A stretch of 58,062 nucleotides of DNA from Streptomyces lavendofoliae (lineage in GTDB: Bacteria; Actinomycetota; Actinomycetes; Streptomycetales; Streptomycetaceae), in NCBI RefSeq assembly GCF_014649735.1, contig NZ_BMTP01000024.1, forward strand, positions 1 to 58,062. Reading direction: 5' to 3'. The first letter of the stretch is position 1. Each line of letters opens with the position of its first letter. The translations under genes were made by a program, and so were the position numbers. This document shows, one piece after another, positions 35,769-44,700 of this stretch. The notes under the pieces were generated by a model that was given only the letters and a program-made list of their open reading frames with translations, did no database searches and was not told where the DNA came from.

Positions 35769-37052
35769 ATGACGCCAGCAGTGAGCCACGTATCCAAGCG
35801 CGCAGGGCTGTACGGCCGTCGACACAGAATGCTCTGCGCCGCTGCCGCGACCGCCGCTTGGGCAGTGATCATGAGCGGGACCGCCACGGCGGCGACGATC
35901 ACCGACCCCCAGTCGCGGCAGTGGTACCTGGACGCCATGAAGGCCGATGAGATCTGGAAGAGCGCCACCGGCGAGGGCATCAAGGTGGCGGTCATCGACA
36001 GTGGTGTCGACCCCACGACGCCTTCCCTCCAGGGACAGGTGCTCGGCGGGCGAGACCTCACCGGCGTGAAGGGCGAAGCCACGGACGACTTCGACGGGCA
36101 TGGGACGTCGATGGCCGAACTCATCGCGGGCACCGGCAAGGGCGGTGGCCTGAAGGGGCTGGCACCCGGCGCCAAGATCATTCCCTTGCGTGTGTCGGAC
36201 ACCGAGCTCCAGAACAAGGAGAAGGTGAACGCCTTCGACATGCAAGAGGCGATTCGCGCTGCCGCGGACAGCGACGCCAAAATCATCAGCGTGTCGATGG
36301 GCAGCGAGTTCTACAGCTCCGAAGAGCGTGACGCCGTGGAGTACGCACAGGGCAAGGGCAAGCTGCTCTTCGCCGGCGTCGGCAACAGCGCCAAGAAGGG
36401 CAACAAGCCCCAATACCCCGCCAGCTACCCCGAAGCTGTGGCTGTTGCCGGATCGAGCACTGACGGCGAGGTGTCCGACTACTCGCAGCACGGTGATTTC
36501 GTCGATATCGCCGCCCCGGCCGACGACATCCCCGGCTGGTGCGACGAGAAGCTCGACGCCTACTGCGACGGCAACGGCGGAACCAGCGCCGCCACCGCCA
36601 TCGCCTCCGCATCCGCCGCCCTGATCTGGTCCAAGCACCCCGAGTGGACCGGCAACCAGGTCCTCCGTGTCATGTTCGAGTCCGCCGGCCGGGGCAAGGA
36701 CTGGAAGCCCGGCACGGTGAGCAACTTCCTCGGACACGGCATCGTCCGGCCCGGTGCCCACATCAACCGCGGCCTGGGCAAGCCCGGTGCGCCGGACATC
36801 AGCCCGCTCACCAACGAGAAGGTCGGAGGCGTCACAGCCGGCTCGGCCACCTCACCCGCACCTTCCGCACCAGCTTCGTCACAGGCCCCGAAGGGCAAGC
36901 CCGGCTCGGACGCCGCCGTGGCGGGCTCCAGCGAGAAGGCGGGTGCGGACGGCGGCGGGGGCAACGCCGGGCTCGTCATCGGCGGTGCCGCAGCCGTTGT
37001 CGTCGTCGCGGGAGCGGCCTTCGCCGTCGCGCGCCGGCGGCGCAGCGCGTGA
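35769..37052 (+). CDS. Type VII-associated mycosin serine protease (second copy)
   Basis: A 427-residue S8 subtilisin-like protease with a signal peptide (to about residue 42). The catalytic set is intact: Asp77 in VAVIDSGVD, His111 in DGHGTSMAE, oxyanion Asn206 in GVGNSAKKG, Ser273 in GGTSAATAIASA. A Ser/Pro/Gly linker is followed by a C-terminal transmembrane helix (about 396-420) and RRRR tail. It is clearly diverged from the first mycosin. It lies between the PPE-like substrate gene and the WXG100 pair, suggesting a processing or regulatory role for those proteins. Confidence 0.9.
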   Translation: MTPAVSHVSKRAGLYGRRHRMLCAAAATAAWAVIMSGTATAATITDPQSRQWYLDAMKADEIWKSATGEGIKVAVIDSGVDPTTPSLQGQVLGGRDLTGVKGEATDDFDGHGTSMAELIAGTGKGGGLKGLAPGAKIIPLRVSDTELQNKEKVNAFDMQEAIRAAADSDAKIISVSMGSEFYSSEERDAVEYAQGKGKLLFAGVGNSAKKGNKPQYPASYPEAVAVAGSSTDGEVSDYSQHGDFVDIAAPADDIPGWCDEKLDAYCDGNGGTSAATAIASASAALIWSKHPEWTGNQVLRVMFESAGRGKDWKPGTVSNFLGHGIVRPGAHINRGLGKPGAPDISPLTNEKVGGVTAGSATSPAPSAPASSQAPKGKPGSDAAVAGSSEKAGADGGGGNAGLVIGGAAAVVVVAGAAFAVARRRRSA

Positions 37053-37143
37053 ACCCACCCGCGCGTATCGGACTTCACCTTTCACCACCCGGTGAAGCGC
37101 AACTCAGCGACCTGCAACCGTAGTCAAGAAGGGAAACGCAACC

Positions 37144-37494
37144 GTGTCACAGGGCCAGCGGCTTTCGGACCACCAAGTAATCCAGCTCGAGAAGCACCTC
37201 TTCGAGAAGTTCAACTCGATCAAGGGCCAGCTCCAGCAGATCCAGGGCACGATCGACAGCCTGGAAGGCCAGTGGAAGGGCATCGGCGCCGGGGCCTTCA
37301 ACACGAAGCAGCAGGAGATCAACACCTCCATGGTGCGTCTCGGCAACATCCTGGCGCACTTCCTGGAGGGCCTGAGCGCCTCCAGGAAGATCAAGGACGG
37401 CACGGAGGACGACGTCCTCGCCGCGGTGCAGAGCATCAACGTCGATCTCGGTGTCGGCACCGCTGCTCCGAAGTCGAGCATCAGCAGCTTCTAG
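37144..37494 (+). CDS. esxB: WXG100 protein, EsxB-like
   Basis: A 116-residue four-helix-hairpin subunit of an Esx heterodimer with W44-K-G46 in SLEGQWKGIGAGAF. It has no signal peptide and no tyrosine, hence no YxxxD motif of its own. GTG 37144 is preceded by AAGAAGGGAAACGCAACC, so the AAGGG site gives an acceptable spacing. It pairs with the next WXG100 gene 75 bases downstream. EsxB/EsxA of S. coelicolor are secreted by the type VII system and affect sporulation (established knowledge); the A/B naming here follows gene order and could be reversed. Confidence 0.85.
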   Translation: MSQGQRLSDHQVIQLEKHLFEKFNSIKGQLQQIQGTIDSLEGQWKGIGAGAFNTKQQEINTSMVRLGNILAHFLEGLSASRKIKDGTEDDVLAAVQSINVDLGVGTAAPKSSISSF

Positions 37495-37569
37495 CGGCGC
37501 TCGCCCGCGGACGACCGCGGGGGAAGCGCACGCACGCCGAATGTCAACAACAGGTGAGACGAGGGAATC

Positions 37570-37872
37570 ATGGGCATGAACTCCGGCGACGAGCTCGTCG
37601 TCAAGTACGACGGCCTCGACGTGGCGGCGACCACGCTGGGAAACCAGGCCAAGAAGCTTGAGGAGGACCTGCGCGACATCAAGACGGCCATGGCCACCGT
37701 GGCCGCGGGCTGGGAGGGCGAGGCGCACACCGCCTACGTCCAGGAGCAGATGAAGTGGGACAAGGAAGCCGCGGACATCCACCAGGCCCTCATGCAGATC
37801 GGCCAGGTCGTCGCGCGCGCCGGCGGTGACTACATGGGCGGCGACAAGAAGGCCGCCAGCTACTTCGCGTAA
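37570..37872 (+). CDS. esxA: WXG100 protein, EsxA-like, with YxxxD export motif
   Basis: A 100-residue WXG100 protein with W48-E-G50 (AAGWEGEAHTAY) and a C-terminal Y88-MGG-D92 that fits the YxxxD/E type VII export signal. It has two long helices and no signal peptide. It is cotranscribed with the EsxB-like gene and followed by a 122-base gap to a convergent lipoprotein gene. The EsxA/EsxB heterodimer is the hallmark substrate of the ESX machinery, and the pair here is its most conserved member. Confidence 0.9.
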   Translation: MGMNSGDELVVKYDGLDVAATTLGNQAKKLEEDLRDIKTAMATVAAGWEGEAHTAYVQEQMKWDKEAADIHQALMQIGQVVARAGGDYMGGDKKAASYFA

Positions 37873-37994
37873 GCAGCGCGTACAGGAAGCAGTACAGGGT
37901 GGGCACGCGCGAGGGGTGCCCACCCCGTTTTCTGCGCCGCCGGGAGCGGCCTGGGTGCCAGGCCGGCCGTCTGGCGTGAGCCGTGCCGGACGCG

Positions 37995-38540
37995 TCAGCC
38001 CACCACCTGCCCGCACTCACCGGACGCCGCGACGGCGTCGGCGAATGCGGTGATGAGGGTCTTCATCTCGACCTCGGTGGCGTCGTCGTGCGTCACCCTG
38101 ACCGTCGCCCAGAGGGATCGCTCCGCAGCGTTCCCGCCGGGGCAGATGACACGTCCCACGGCGCCCTTCTTCGAGTAGAGGAACCGGCGGTCCTCGCTCT
38201 GGGTGTCACCGGGCTCCACTTCGAGGGCCACCCGCGCGACGTCCTGTGCCGATGCGTCCTTCTCCCAGGGCTCGATGCTGGTGGACAGCACCGACTCACC
38301 GTCGACGTGCAGCCGGCAGCGCTTGTTTCCTCCCACTGCCGACGGATGGAGGCTGACGCCGTCCCCGGCGGGCAGGACGGGCTCCAGCGCCGAAACCGGC
38401 ACCTGGACCCCGCAAAGGTCGGTCGGAACCGCGTACTCGCGCGACGGCGAGGAACACGACACCGTGAGCAGGACCACCGAGGCCAAGCTCACTTGGATTC
38501 CCAGCGTTCGCGCCATGCGGCTCGTTGCGCTCGGGTTCAC
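37995..38540 (-). CDS. Putative lipoprotein of the type VII locus
   Basis: About 181 residues, with a signal peptide and a lipobox-like VSC at Cys29 (LLTVSCSS; the -3 residue Thr is atypical). The mature region has paired cysteines (LCGVQVPVS..., RCRLHV, VICPGG, GECGQ) and no catalytic motif. GTG 38540 is preferred because AAGGA lies 8 bases upstream; GTG 38546 (two codons earlier) is the alternative. It converges with the esxA gene and is the last of a leftward group. Possibly an extracellular accessory, function unknown. Confidence 0.7.
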   Translation of the reverse strand: MNPSATSRMARTLGIQVSLASVVLLTVSCSSPSREYAVPTDLCGVQVPVSALEPVLPAGDGVSLHPSAVGGNKRCRLHVDGESVLSTSIEPWEKDASAQDVARVALEVEPGDTQSEDRRFLYSKKGAVGRVICPGGNAAERSLWATVRVTHDDATEVEMKTLITAFADAVAASGECGQVVG

Positions 38541-38615
38541 ATTCACGGTCCTTCCGGATGAGGTGGCGGGGTACCGGGGACCCGGCCGAACCGGGCCCGC
38601 GGTGTGCGCTCCCCG

Positions 38616-40919
38616 TCAGATGTCGGTCTGGAGCTCCGGTGCCACACGGCCCGAGAAGTCGCCGCCGTGCTGGTAGCCGTCCCGGGCCCCCGTGCGCGCC
38701 CACTCGGCGATGTCGCCCTCTTCGGGCAGGCGATGCGCCTTCGCCGCTTCGGCGGCCGCGTTCTGGGTGTGTTTGATGTTGGCGTCCAGACCGTTCTCCC
38801 AGTCCTCGCCCATCTTCGCTCCGGCCGCCTCCTTGGCGCTGCCTTCGGCGTCCTGGAAGAGCTCTTCGAGGATCAGACTGCTCACGGTGCCGGCACCACC
38901 ACCGACCGCGGCACCCACGGCCGGGCTCGCGATGAACGAGACGCCCACGCCGATTCCGGTCCCGATCCCGCCGGAGACGGCGTTCTTCCACTGCGCCACG
39001 GACTGCTCGTACTTCTTGTCCGATTCCGCCGCCGGCCCGGCCACCGCTTCCTGCCTGCCGACGTTGAGCGTTCCCGAGACCTCGCTGGAGGCATGGGCGA
39101 TCTCGCTGACCAGCAGCTGCTTGTCGTCGCTGTAGCGCTGGTCCGCGGGAAGGCCGGGGTTGAGGTGGTAGTCCATCAGATTGGCCATGTACGCCTTCTG
39201 GCCGACCTCGACCGCGGCGTACCCCTCAGGGTCCTGTCCGACCGTGAGGAGGAACCGGGACACATCCCTGTGGTCCATCACCGCCTCGCTGCCGGCCACG
39301 GGGAACAGCTTCTGGATCCGGGCGCGGGCTTCCTTCTCGGTCTGCGTGGCGTCGGGAGCGGGGTTGGTGTCCGTGGTGGCCCTGTTGATGTCGGGCAGGT
39401 ACTCGGACGCGATCTGACCGATGCTGTCGGACATGTACCCGCGTTCCGTAAGGCGCTTGTTGTCCTCGGAGATCGACGCCACCAGGCTCTCCATGAGTTT
39501 CGCCTGCCCCGGGTTGTGCGGCGGTGTGTCCTCCGTCGGCAGTTCGCCCGCCGGATGTCCGGTGGTCGCGGCCTCCAGCGCCATAGCCAGGTTGTTCCGG
39601 CCTTCGATGCTGTCCTCGCCTTCGCCGTCCCGCTCCTGGGGCCAGTCGCGCTCCTCGAAGAGGTAGTCGAAGTTGCTCAGCGCCCGCTTCTCGTTCTTGC
39701 CGTTGCCGTCGGCGTCCTCTTCGAACTCGTGGTCCTCGTCCTTGGTGACGAAGTCGCCGTTGAAGAAGTCGGTGGCCGCATCCGGACTGTTGGACAGCGC
39801 CTTGAGGAAGCCGGTCATGGGATCCGAGCCGGAATCGGAGCCTGTCCGGTTGAGGTACGGGTCCATACCCATGTGCTGCCAGGCCATGGGTACGTGACGA
39901 CCGTTGTCGGACAGCTTTTTCTCGGTCTCGATCAGCTTGCTTCCGTAATCAGTCAGGAAGCGGTCGTCGTAATTACCCCAGCGCATGAGGTTGCTCATGA
40001 CCTGGAAGCCCATGGTGGTGCTGTTTTTGGAGATGGGCTGGTCCCCGGCACTGACCATGTCGTACTTCCAGCGGGACATCTCGGGAGTGTCGGCCTGGGA
40101 GGCCGTGGCGAGAGTCAGGCTCAGGTGCTTCTGGAGCTCGTCGTACTGGTCCACACGTTCGTGACCGACCTGGTACGCCGCACGGGGATCGTTGATCCCG
40201 GCCCAGAAGGTGAGCGTCTCCTTCGGCCCCAGAGTGGTCGCGAAGTGCTCCGCGAAGATCTCGTCACCCGAGTACTTCTCCAGCCCCGATCTGAGAGCGT
40301 CGAAATCCCCAGGGGTCAGGTCCTCCGGCTTCTTCTTGGCCAGGGCGGCGAGCCGCTCCGCCTCCTTCACCGCGTTCGCCGCCTCGTCCCGGTTCTTGTA
40401 CGACGCGTCCGAGAAGCCGTGGTCGGTGAGGTCGACCAGCGCTTTGAGGGCGGTGGAAGCGGTGGTGTCGATCTCCGTTGCCTTGTTCAGGATGCCCTGC
40501 AGTTCGTCACGCAGGGCATCAACGTCCGTCTGCCCGCCCGGCGCCTTCTTGTCGGGGTTCTCCCGTACGGTGAACCCGCCGCCGTTCGCGGATACCGTCA
40601 GATTCTTTCCCCGGCCACGCTCGATGGCTTCCTTGAGCAGCCGCTGCTGCGTCTTCAGCTCGTCCCGGGTGTCCCGCATGATGTTCCGGATGGACGTCGC
40701 CTGGACGACGGCGTCACCGAACTCGCCGGCCGTCTTGCCGATGAACTCACGCGACACCGTGGCGTTGTAGCCGGCCCAGTCGGCCTTGGTGGCCCGGCTG
40801 TGGAGGCCCTCTTGGGCATCCTTCTTCAGTTCCGCCAGTCTGGTCAGCATGCTCGTCCAGTCGCCGACCGTGTCGTCGAGGAGCTTGAAACTGGCCGAGT
40901 GAAGGGCTTCGAAATCCAT
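38616..40919 (-). CDS. Large WXG100-like type VII secretion candidate (767 aa)
   Basis: A 767-residue protein without signal peptide. The first ~110 residues are helical with W48-A-G50 (KADWAGYNATV), a WXG100/LXG-like module. The long central region (150-620) is charged and mostly helical with no recognised enzyme motif. Residues about 660-700 contain a glycine-rich hydrophobic stretch (GGIGTGIGVGVSFIASPAVGAAVGGGAG) like a membrane-inserting segment. It lies 10 bases after the 166-residue partner gene and may be exported as a large effector-like substrate. No toxin domain or immunity gene is recognisable, so that remains speculative. Confidence 0.65.
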   Translation of the reverse strand: MDFEALHSASFKLLDDTVGDWTSMLTRLAELKKDAQEGLHSRATKADWAGYNATVSREFIGKTAGEFGDAVVQATSIRNIMRDTRDELKTQQRLLKEAIERGRGKNLTVSANGGGFTVRENPDKKAPGGQTDVDALRDELQGILNKATEIDTTASTALKALVDLTDHGFSDASYKNRDEAANAVKEAERLAALAKKKPEDLTPGDFDALRSGLEKYSGDEIFAEHFATTLGPKETLTFWAGINDPRAAYQVGHERVDQYDELQKHLSLTLATASQADTPEMSRWKYDMVSAGDQPISKNSTTMGFQVMSNLMRWGNYDDRFLTDYGSKLIETEKKLSDNGRHVPMAWQHMGMDPYLNRTGSDSGSDPMTGFLKALSNSPDAATDFFNGDFVTKDEDHEFEEDADGNGKNEKRALSNFDYLFEERDWPQERDGEGEDSIEGRNNLAMALEAATTGHPAGELPTEDTPPHNPGQAKLMESLVASISEDNKRLTERGYMSDSIGQIASEYLPDINRATTDTNPAPDATQTEKEARARIQKLFPVAGSEAVMDHRDVSRFLLTVGQDPEGYAAVEVGQKAYMANLMDYHLNPGLPADQRYSDDKQLLVSEIAHASSEVSGTLNVGRQEAVAGPAAESDKKYEQSVAQWKNAVSGGIGTGIGVGVSFIASPAVGAAVGGGAGTVSSLILEELFQDAEGSAKEAAGAKMGEDWENGLDANIKHTQNAAAEAAKAHRLPEEGDIAEWARTGARDGYQHGGDFSGRVAPELQTDI

Positions 40920-40929
40920 CAGACGTCCC

Positions 40930-41430
40930 TCAGCCCTCGTCCTTCTTCTTTTCCTTCTCGCCGTAGATGGAGTTCCTCGCCCCGGTCTTGGCCCAGTCGT
41001 CGTCGAAGCCCGCGTCCAGAGTGTGGATGCTGCTCACATGCCGCTCGATGAAGACCTCGTCCCCCGCATGAGCGTTCTTGGTGAAGTCCATGTGGTTCGA
41101 GATCAGCGCACACGCGTCCATGACGGAGCCGAGTTGCTTCTCCCACCGTGTCGACACGTGCCGCAACGCCTGGCCGAGGGCGAACCCCTGCGACGCCAGA
41201 TCGGACCCCGCGGAATCCGTACTGGTGACGCGGGCTTCCTTCCACAGCCGGTTGTAGAGCTTGAAGGCGTGGTCACCGATCGCGGCCAGGTCCTTCTGGT
41301 GCACCTGGAGGTCGCCCTGCGGGTTGCCGGCGTTGGGCCTGTCCTCGGGCGGCAACCCGTTCAGCTGCATCCGCGACGACTCCCTCTCGGCCGCCGACGC
41401 CTTCAATTGCTCCCACTCGTCCCAAGCCAT
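40930..41430 (-). CDS. Small helical partner of the 767-residue type VII protein
   Basis: A 166-residue protein (MAWDEWEQLKASAAERESS...) with a predominantly helical core (KDLAAIGDHAFKLYNRLWKEARV, WEKQLGSVMDACALISNHMDFTKNAH) and an acidic/lysine-rich tail. No signal peptide, no W-x-G motif. It lies directly upstream of the large WXG100-like gene in the same orientation, mirroring the 145/583-residue pair elsewhere in the locus. A chaperone or export partner role is inferred. Confidence 0.6.
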   Translation of the reverse strand: MAWDEWEQLKASAAERESSRMQLNGLPPEDRPNAGNPQGDLQVHQKDLAAIGDHAFKLYNRLWKEARVTSTDSAGSDLASQGFALGQALRHVSTRWEKQLGSVMDACALISNHMDFTKNAHAGDEVFIERHVSSIHTLDAGFDDDWAKTGARNSIYGEKEKKKDEG

Positions 41431-41500
41431 CTGCAGGACTCCTCCACCGGTACCAGAATGGACGGTTCGATTGCGCTCAACCTAGGTGATGCCTGGTGAC

Positions 41501-41742
41501 TCATGGCAAGCGACGTCCATGACGTCCGCCGCGGCAGACCGATCGCCTGCCTGCCCGCCGATTCGCCGAACCCGCCGGCACCACCCGCCGCCACACGAAC
41601 GACGCCGCCGGCGGCTCGTGCGCCTCCGGGTGCTGGAAGTGCCGCGCCCGGAAGCGCCACCACAACGCCCGCGGGCCGACGAACAGCGCGAGGGCGAGGA
41701 AGCCATCGCGAACGCGCCCGCTAACACGGCCGCGCCGATCAC
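41501..41742 (-). pseudogene. Small membrane-protein ORF with apparent frameshift and a TTA codon
   Basis: A GTG at 41742 overlaps the eccC stop as GTGA. Its frame runs VIGAAVLAGAFA with coding-like codon use, but after about 12 codons the coding signal jumps to another frame (from around 41705): GFLALALFVGPRALWWRFRARHFQHPEA with near-complete G/C third positions. No start exists in that second frame outside eccC. Joining the two frames by one missing base gives a plausible one-span basic membrane protein. A TTA leucine codon (41722-41724), rare in Streptomyces and read by bldA tRNA, lies near its start. It could be a pseudogene, a sequencing error, or programmed frameshifting. Confidence 0.4.
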
Positions 41743-44700
41743 CCCGGGATCTCCGGCATGAAACCCGTCTGCACCAGCGGGTTCCCCCGCTGACGGGACA
41801 CGAAGACGCCCCGGCCCGCCGGCATCGGGCGCATCCGGACGCCGCCGAGCACATCGCCCTCCTGGGGGTCACCGGAGAGGAGGACGCCCTGGGCGCCGAG
41901 CTCCATCATCCGCTGCATGAAGGGCTCGTAGGCGGCCCGGCTGGCACCCGCCCCGCTGCGGGCGATGATGAAGCGGACGCCCACGTCACGCGCGAACGGC
42001 AGGTGCTCCGTCAGCTTGGCCAGCGGGTTTCCGCTCGACGTGGACACCAGGTCGTAGTCGTCGACCACCACGTACACCGACGGGCCGCGCCACCAGCTGC
42101 GGTCGCGCAGCTGCTGCGCCGTGACGTCCGCGGAGGGGGTGCGGCGCTGCATCAGGTCGGCGAGCGCGTCCACGTGGTGGTCCATGTTGTTGGACATGGG
42201 GACGTACTCCGCCAGGTGCGAGGCCGGGGTCACGTCCAGCAGGGCACGCCGGTTGTCGATCACGAAGAACTTCGCGGAGTCCCCGTCGTACCGCTCGCAC
42301 AGCTGCTTGATCAGCAGCCGCAGCATGTTCGACTTGCCCGACTCGCTCTCACCGAACACCAGGAAGAACGGGTCGCGGTCGAAGTTGACGAAGACCGGCT
42401 CCAGGTTGTTCTCGTCGATGGCGAAGGCCACGCCCCGCTGCGGCTCCGCGTACCCGGCGGGGAGGCTCCGCGCCGGCAGCTCGCGGGGCAGCAGACGCAC
42501 CTTCGGGGCGGTGGGGCCGGTCCAGTGGCGGCCGATCTCCTTCACCATCGCGGCCGTGGCCTCGGCCAGGTCGCTGTCGGAGTTGATGCTGTCGATGCGC
42601 GGCACCGCGGCCATGAAGTGCAGCTTCTCGGGGATGAGACCGCGGCCCGGCACACCGCTGGGGACGTTGACGGCGATCTTGCGGTCCACCTCCGAGTCCA
42701 TGGTGTCGCCCAGCCGCAGTTCGAGCCGGTTCATCAGGTGGTCCTTGATGTTGGAGCGCACCTCCATCGAACGCGACGCCGTGAGGATCACGTGGACGCC
42801 GTAGCCGAGGCCGCGTGCCGCCATGTCCAGGACGGCCGGTTCGAGGCCCTCGTAGTCGGAGCGGAAGTTGCCCCAGCCGTCGATCACGAGGAAGACGTCG
42901 CCCCAGGGCTGGTCCGCCGCCGAGATCTCCCCGCGGGCACGGAGCCTGCGGTACGTGGCGATGGAGTCGACGCCGGCGCTGCGGAAGTACTCCTCGCGCC
43001 GCGACAGGACGCCGTACACCTCGGCGACCGTACGCCGCACCTTCTCGGGATCGAGGCGCGACGCCACCCCGCCCACGTGCGGCAGCTCCGCGATCGAGGA
43101 CAGACCACCGCCACCGAAGTCGAGGCCGTAGAACTGCACCTCCTGCGGCGTGTGCGTCAGCGCGAAGCCCGCGACGAGGGTGCGCAGCAGCGTCGACTTG
43201 CCCGACTGCGGACCGCCGATGATCTGCATGTGGCCGGCCGCGCCGGAGAAGTCGCGGTACAGCACGTCCCGCCGCTGCTCGAACGGCTTGTCCACCACAC
43301 CGAGGGGCACGACCAGCCGGCCCGCGCCCTCGTACCCCGGCTGCGTCAGCCCGCGGCCGTCCACGCCCGCGAGGCCGGGCAGGATCTCGTCCAGCGGCGG
43401 CGGGTTGTCCAGTGGCGGCAGCCACACCTGGTGCGCCTCGGCGCCGCGGCCCTCCAGCCGCCGCACGATCACGTCGAGCACCGAGTCGGCCAGCGCGTCG
43501 TCCTCCGCGGGTCGCGCCGCCGGTACCTGGGCCCGAGCCGCCGGCTCGGCGTAACGCACCGGGACGGGGGCGGCGGTGAACGGAACCGGCCGGCGGTCCA
43601 CGGGGAGCGGACCACCCGGGAGGGCGGCGTCCCGGCCGGAGCGGTAGACGCCGGAGACGTACGCCGCCTTGAACCGCACCATCTCGTCCGTGCCGTACTT
43701 GAGGTACCCGGAGCCGGGGACGTTGGGCAGCGAGTACGCGTCGGGCACACCGATCGCGGCCCGCGACTCGGCCGCGGAGAACGTCCGCAGACCGATCCGG
43801 TACGACAGGTACGTCTCCAGGCCCCGCAGCCGGCCCTCCTCCAGGCGCTGGGACGCCAGCAGCAGGTGCACCCCGAGGGACCGGCCGATGCGGCCGATCT
43901 GGACGAACATCTCGATGAAGTCCGGCATGGCGGTGAGGAGTTCGCTGAACTCGTCGATGACGAGGACCAGCGACGGGATCGGCTGCAGCGGGGCACCCGC
44001 GGCGCGCGCCTTCTCGTAGTCGTGGATGTTGGCGTAGTTGCCCGCGTCGCGCAGCATCTCCTGGCGCCGGTTGAGCTCACCGCGGATGGAGTCGCCCATG
44101 CGGTCCACCAGCGTCAGGTCGTCCGCCAGGTTGGTGATGACCGCGGCGACGTGCGGCATCCGGGACATGCCGGCGAAGGTCGCGCCGCCCTTGAAGTCCG
44201 CGAGGACGAAGTTGAGGGTCTCCGACGAGTGCGTCACCGCCAGGCCCAGCACCAGCGTGCGCAGCAGCTCGGACTTGCCCGAACCGGTCGCGCCCACGCA
44301 CAGGCCGTGCGGGCCCATGCCCTCCTGGGCGGCCTCCTTCAGGTCCAGCATGACGGGCGAGCCGTCCTCACCCACACCGATCGGCACCCGCAGCCGCTCC
44401 GACTGCGACCGCGGCCGCCAGGTGCGGCCGACGTCGACCGACGCGGCGTCGCCGAGGTTCAGCAGGTCGGTGAAGTCCAGGTTGGCGAGCAGCGGTTCGT
44501 CGTCGTCGGAGCCGGAGGCGATGCGCAGCGGGGCGAGCTGACGGGCGAGGGCCTCCGCCGACTCGAGCCCGAGGTGGTCGGGCGTCCCGTCGTACACGAG
44601 GCCGTGACCGGACTCCAGCCGGAGCGAGTCGGGGCGCACGGTCACGGACAGGCCGCCGCGCGGCCCGTGCGGCTCACCGGGAACGACCTCGATGATCGTC

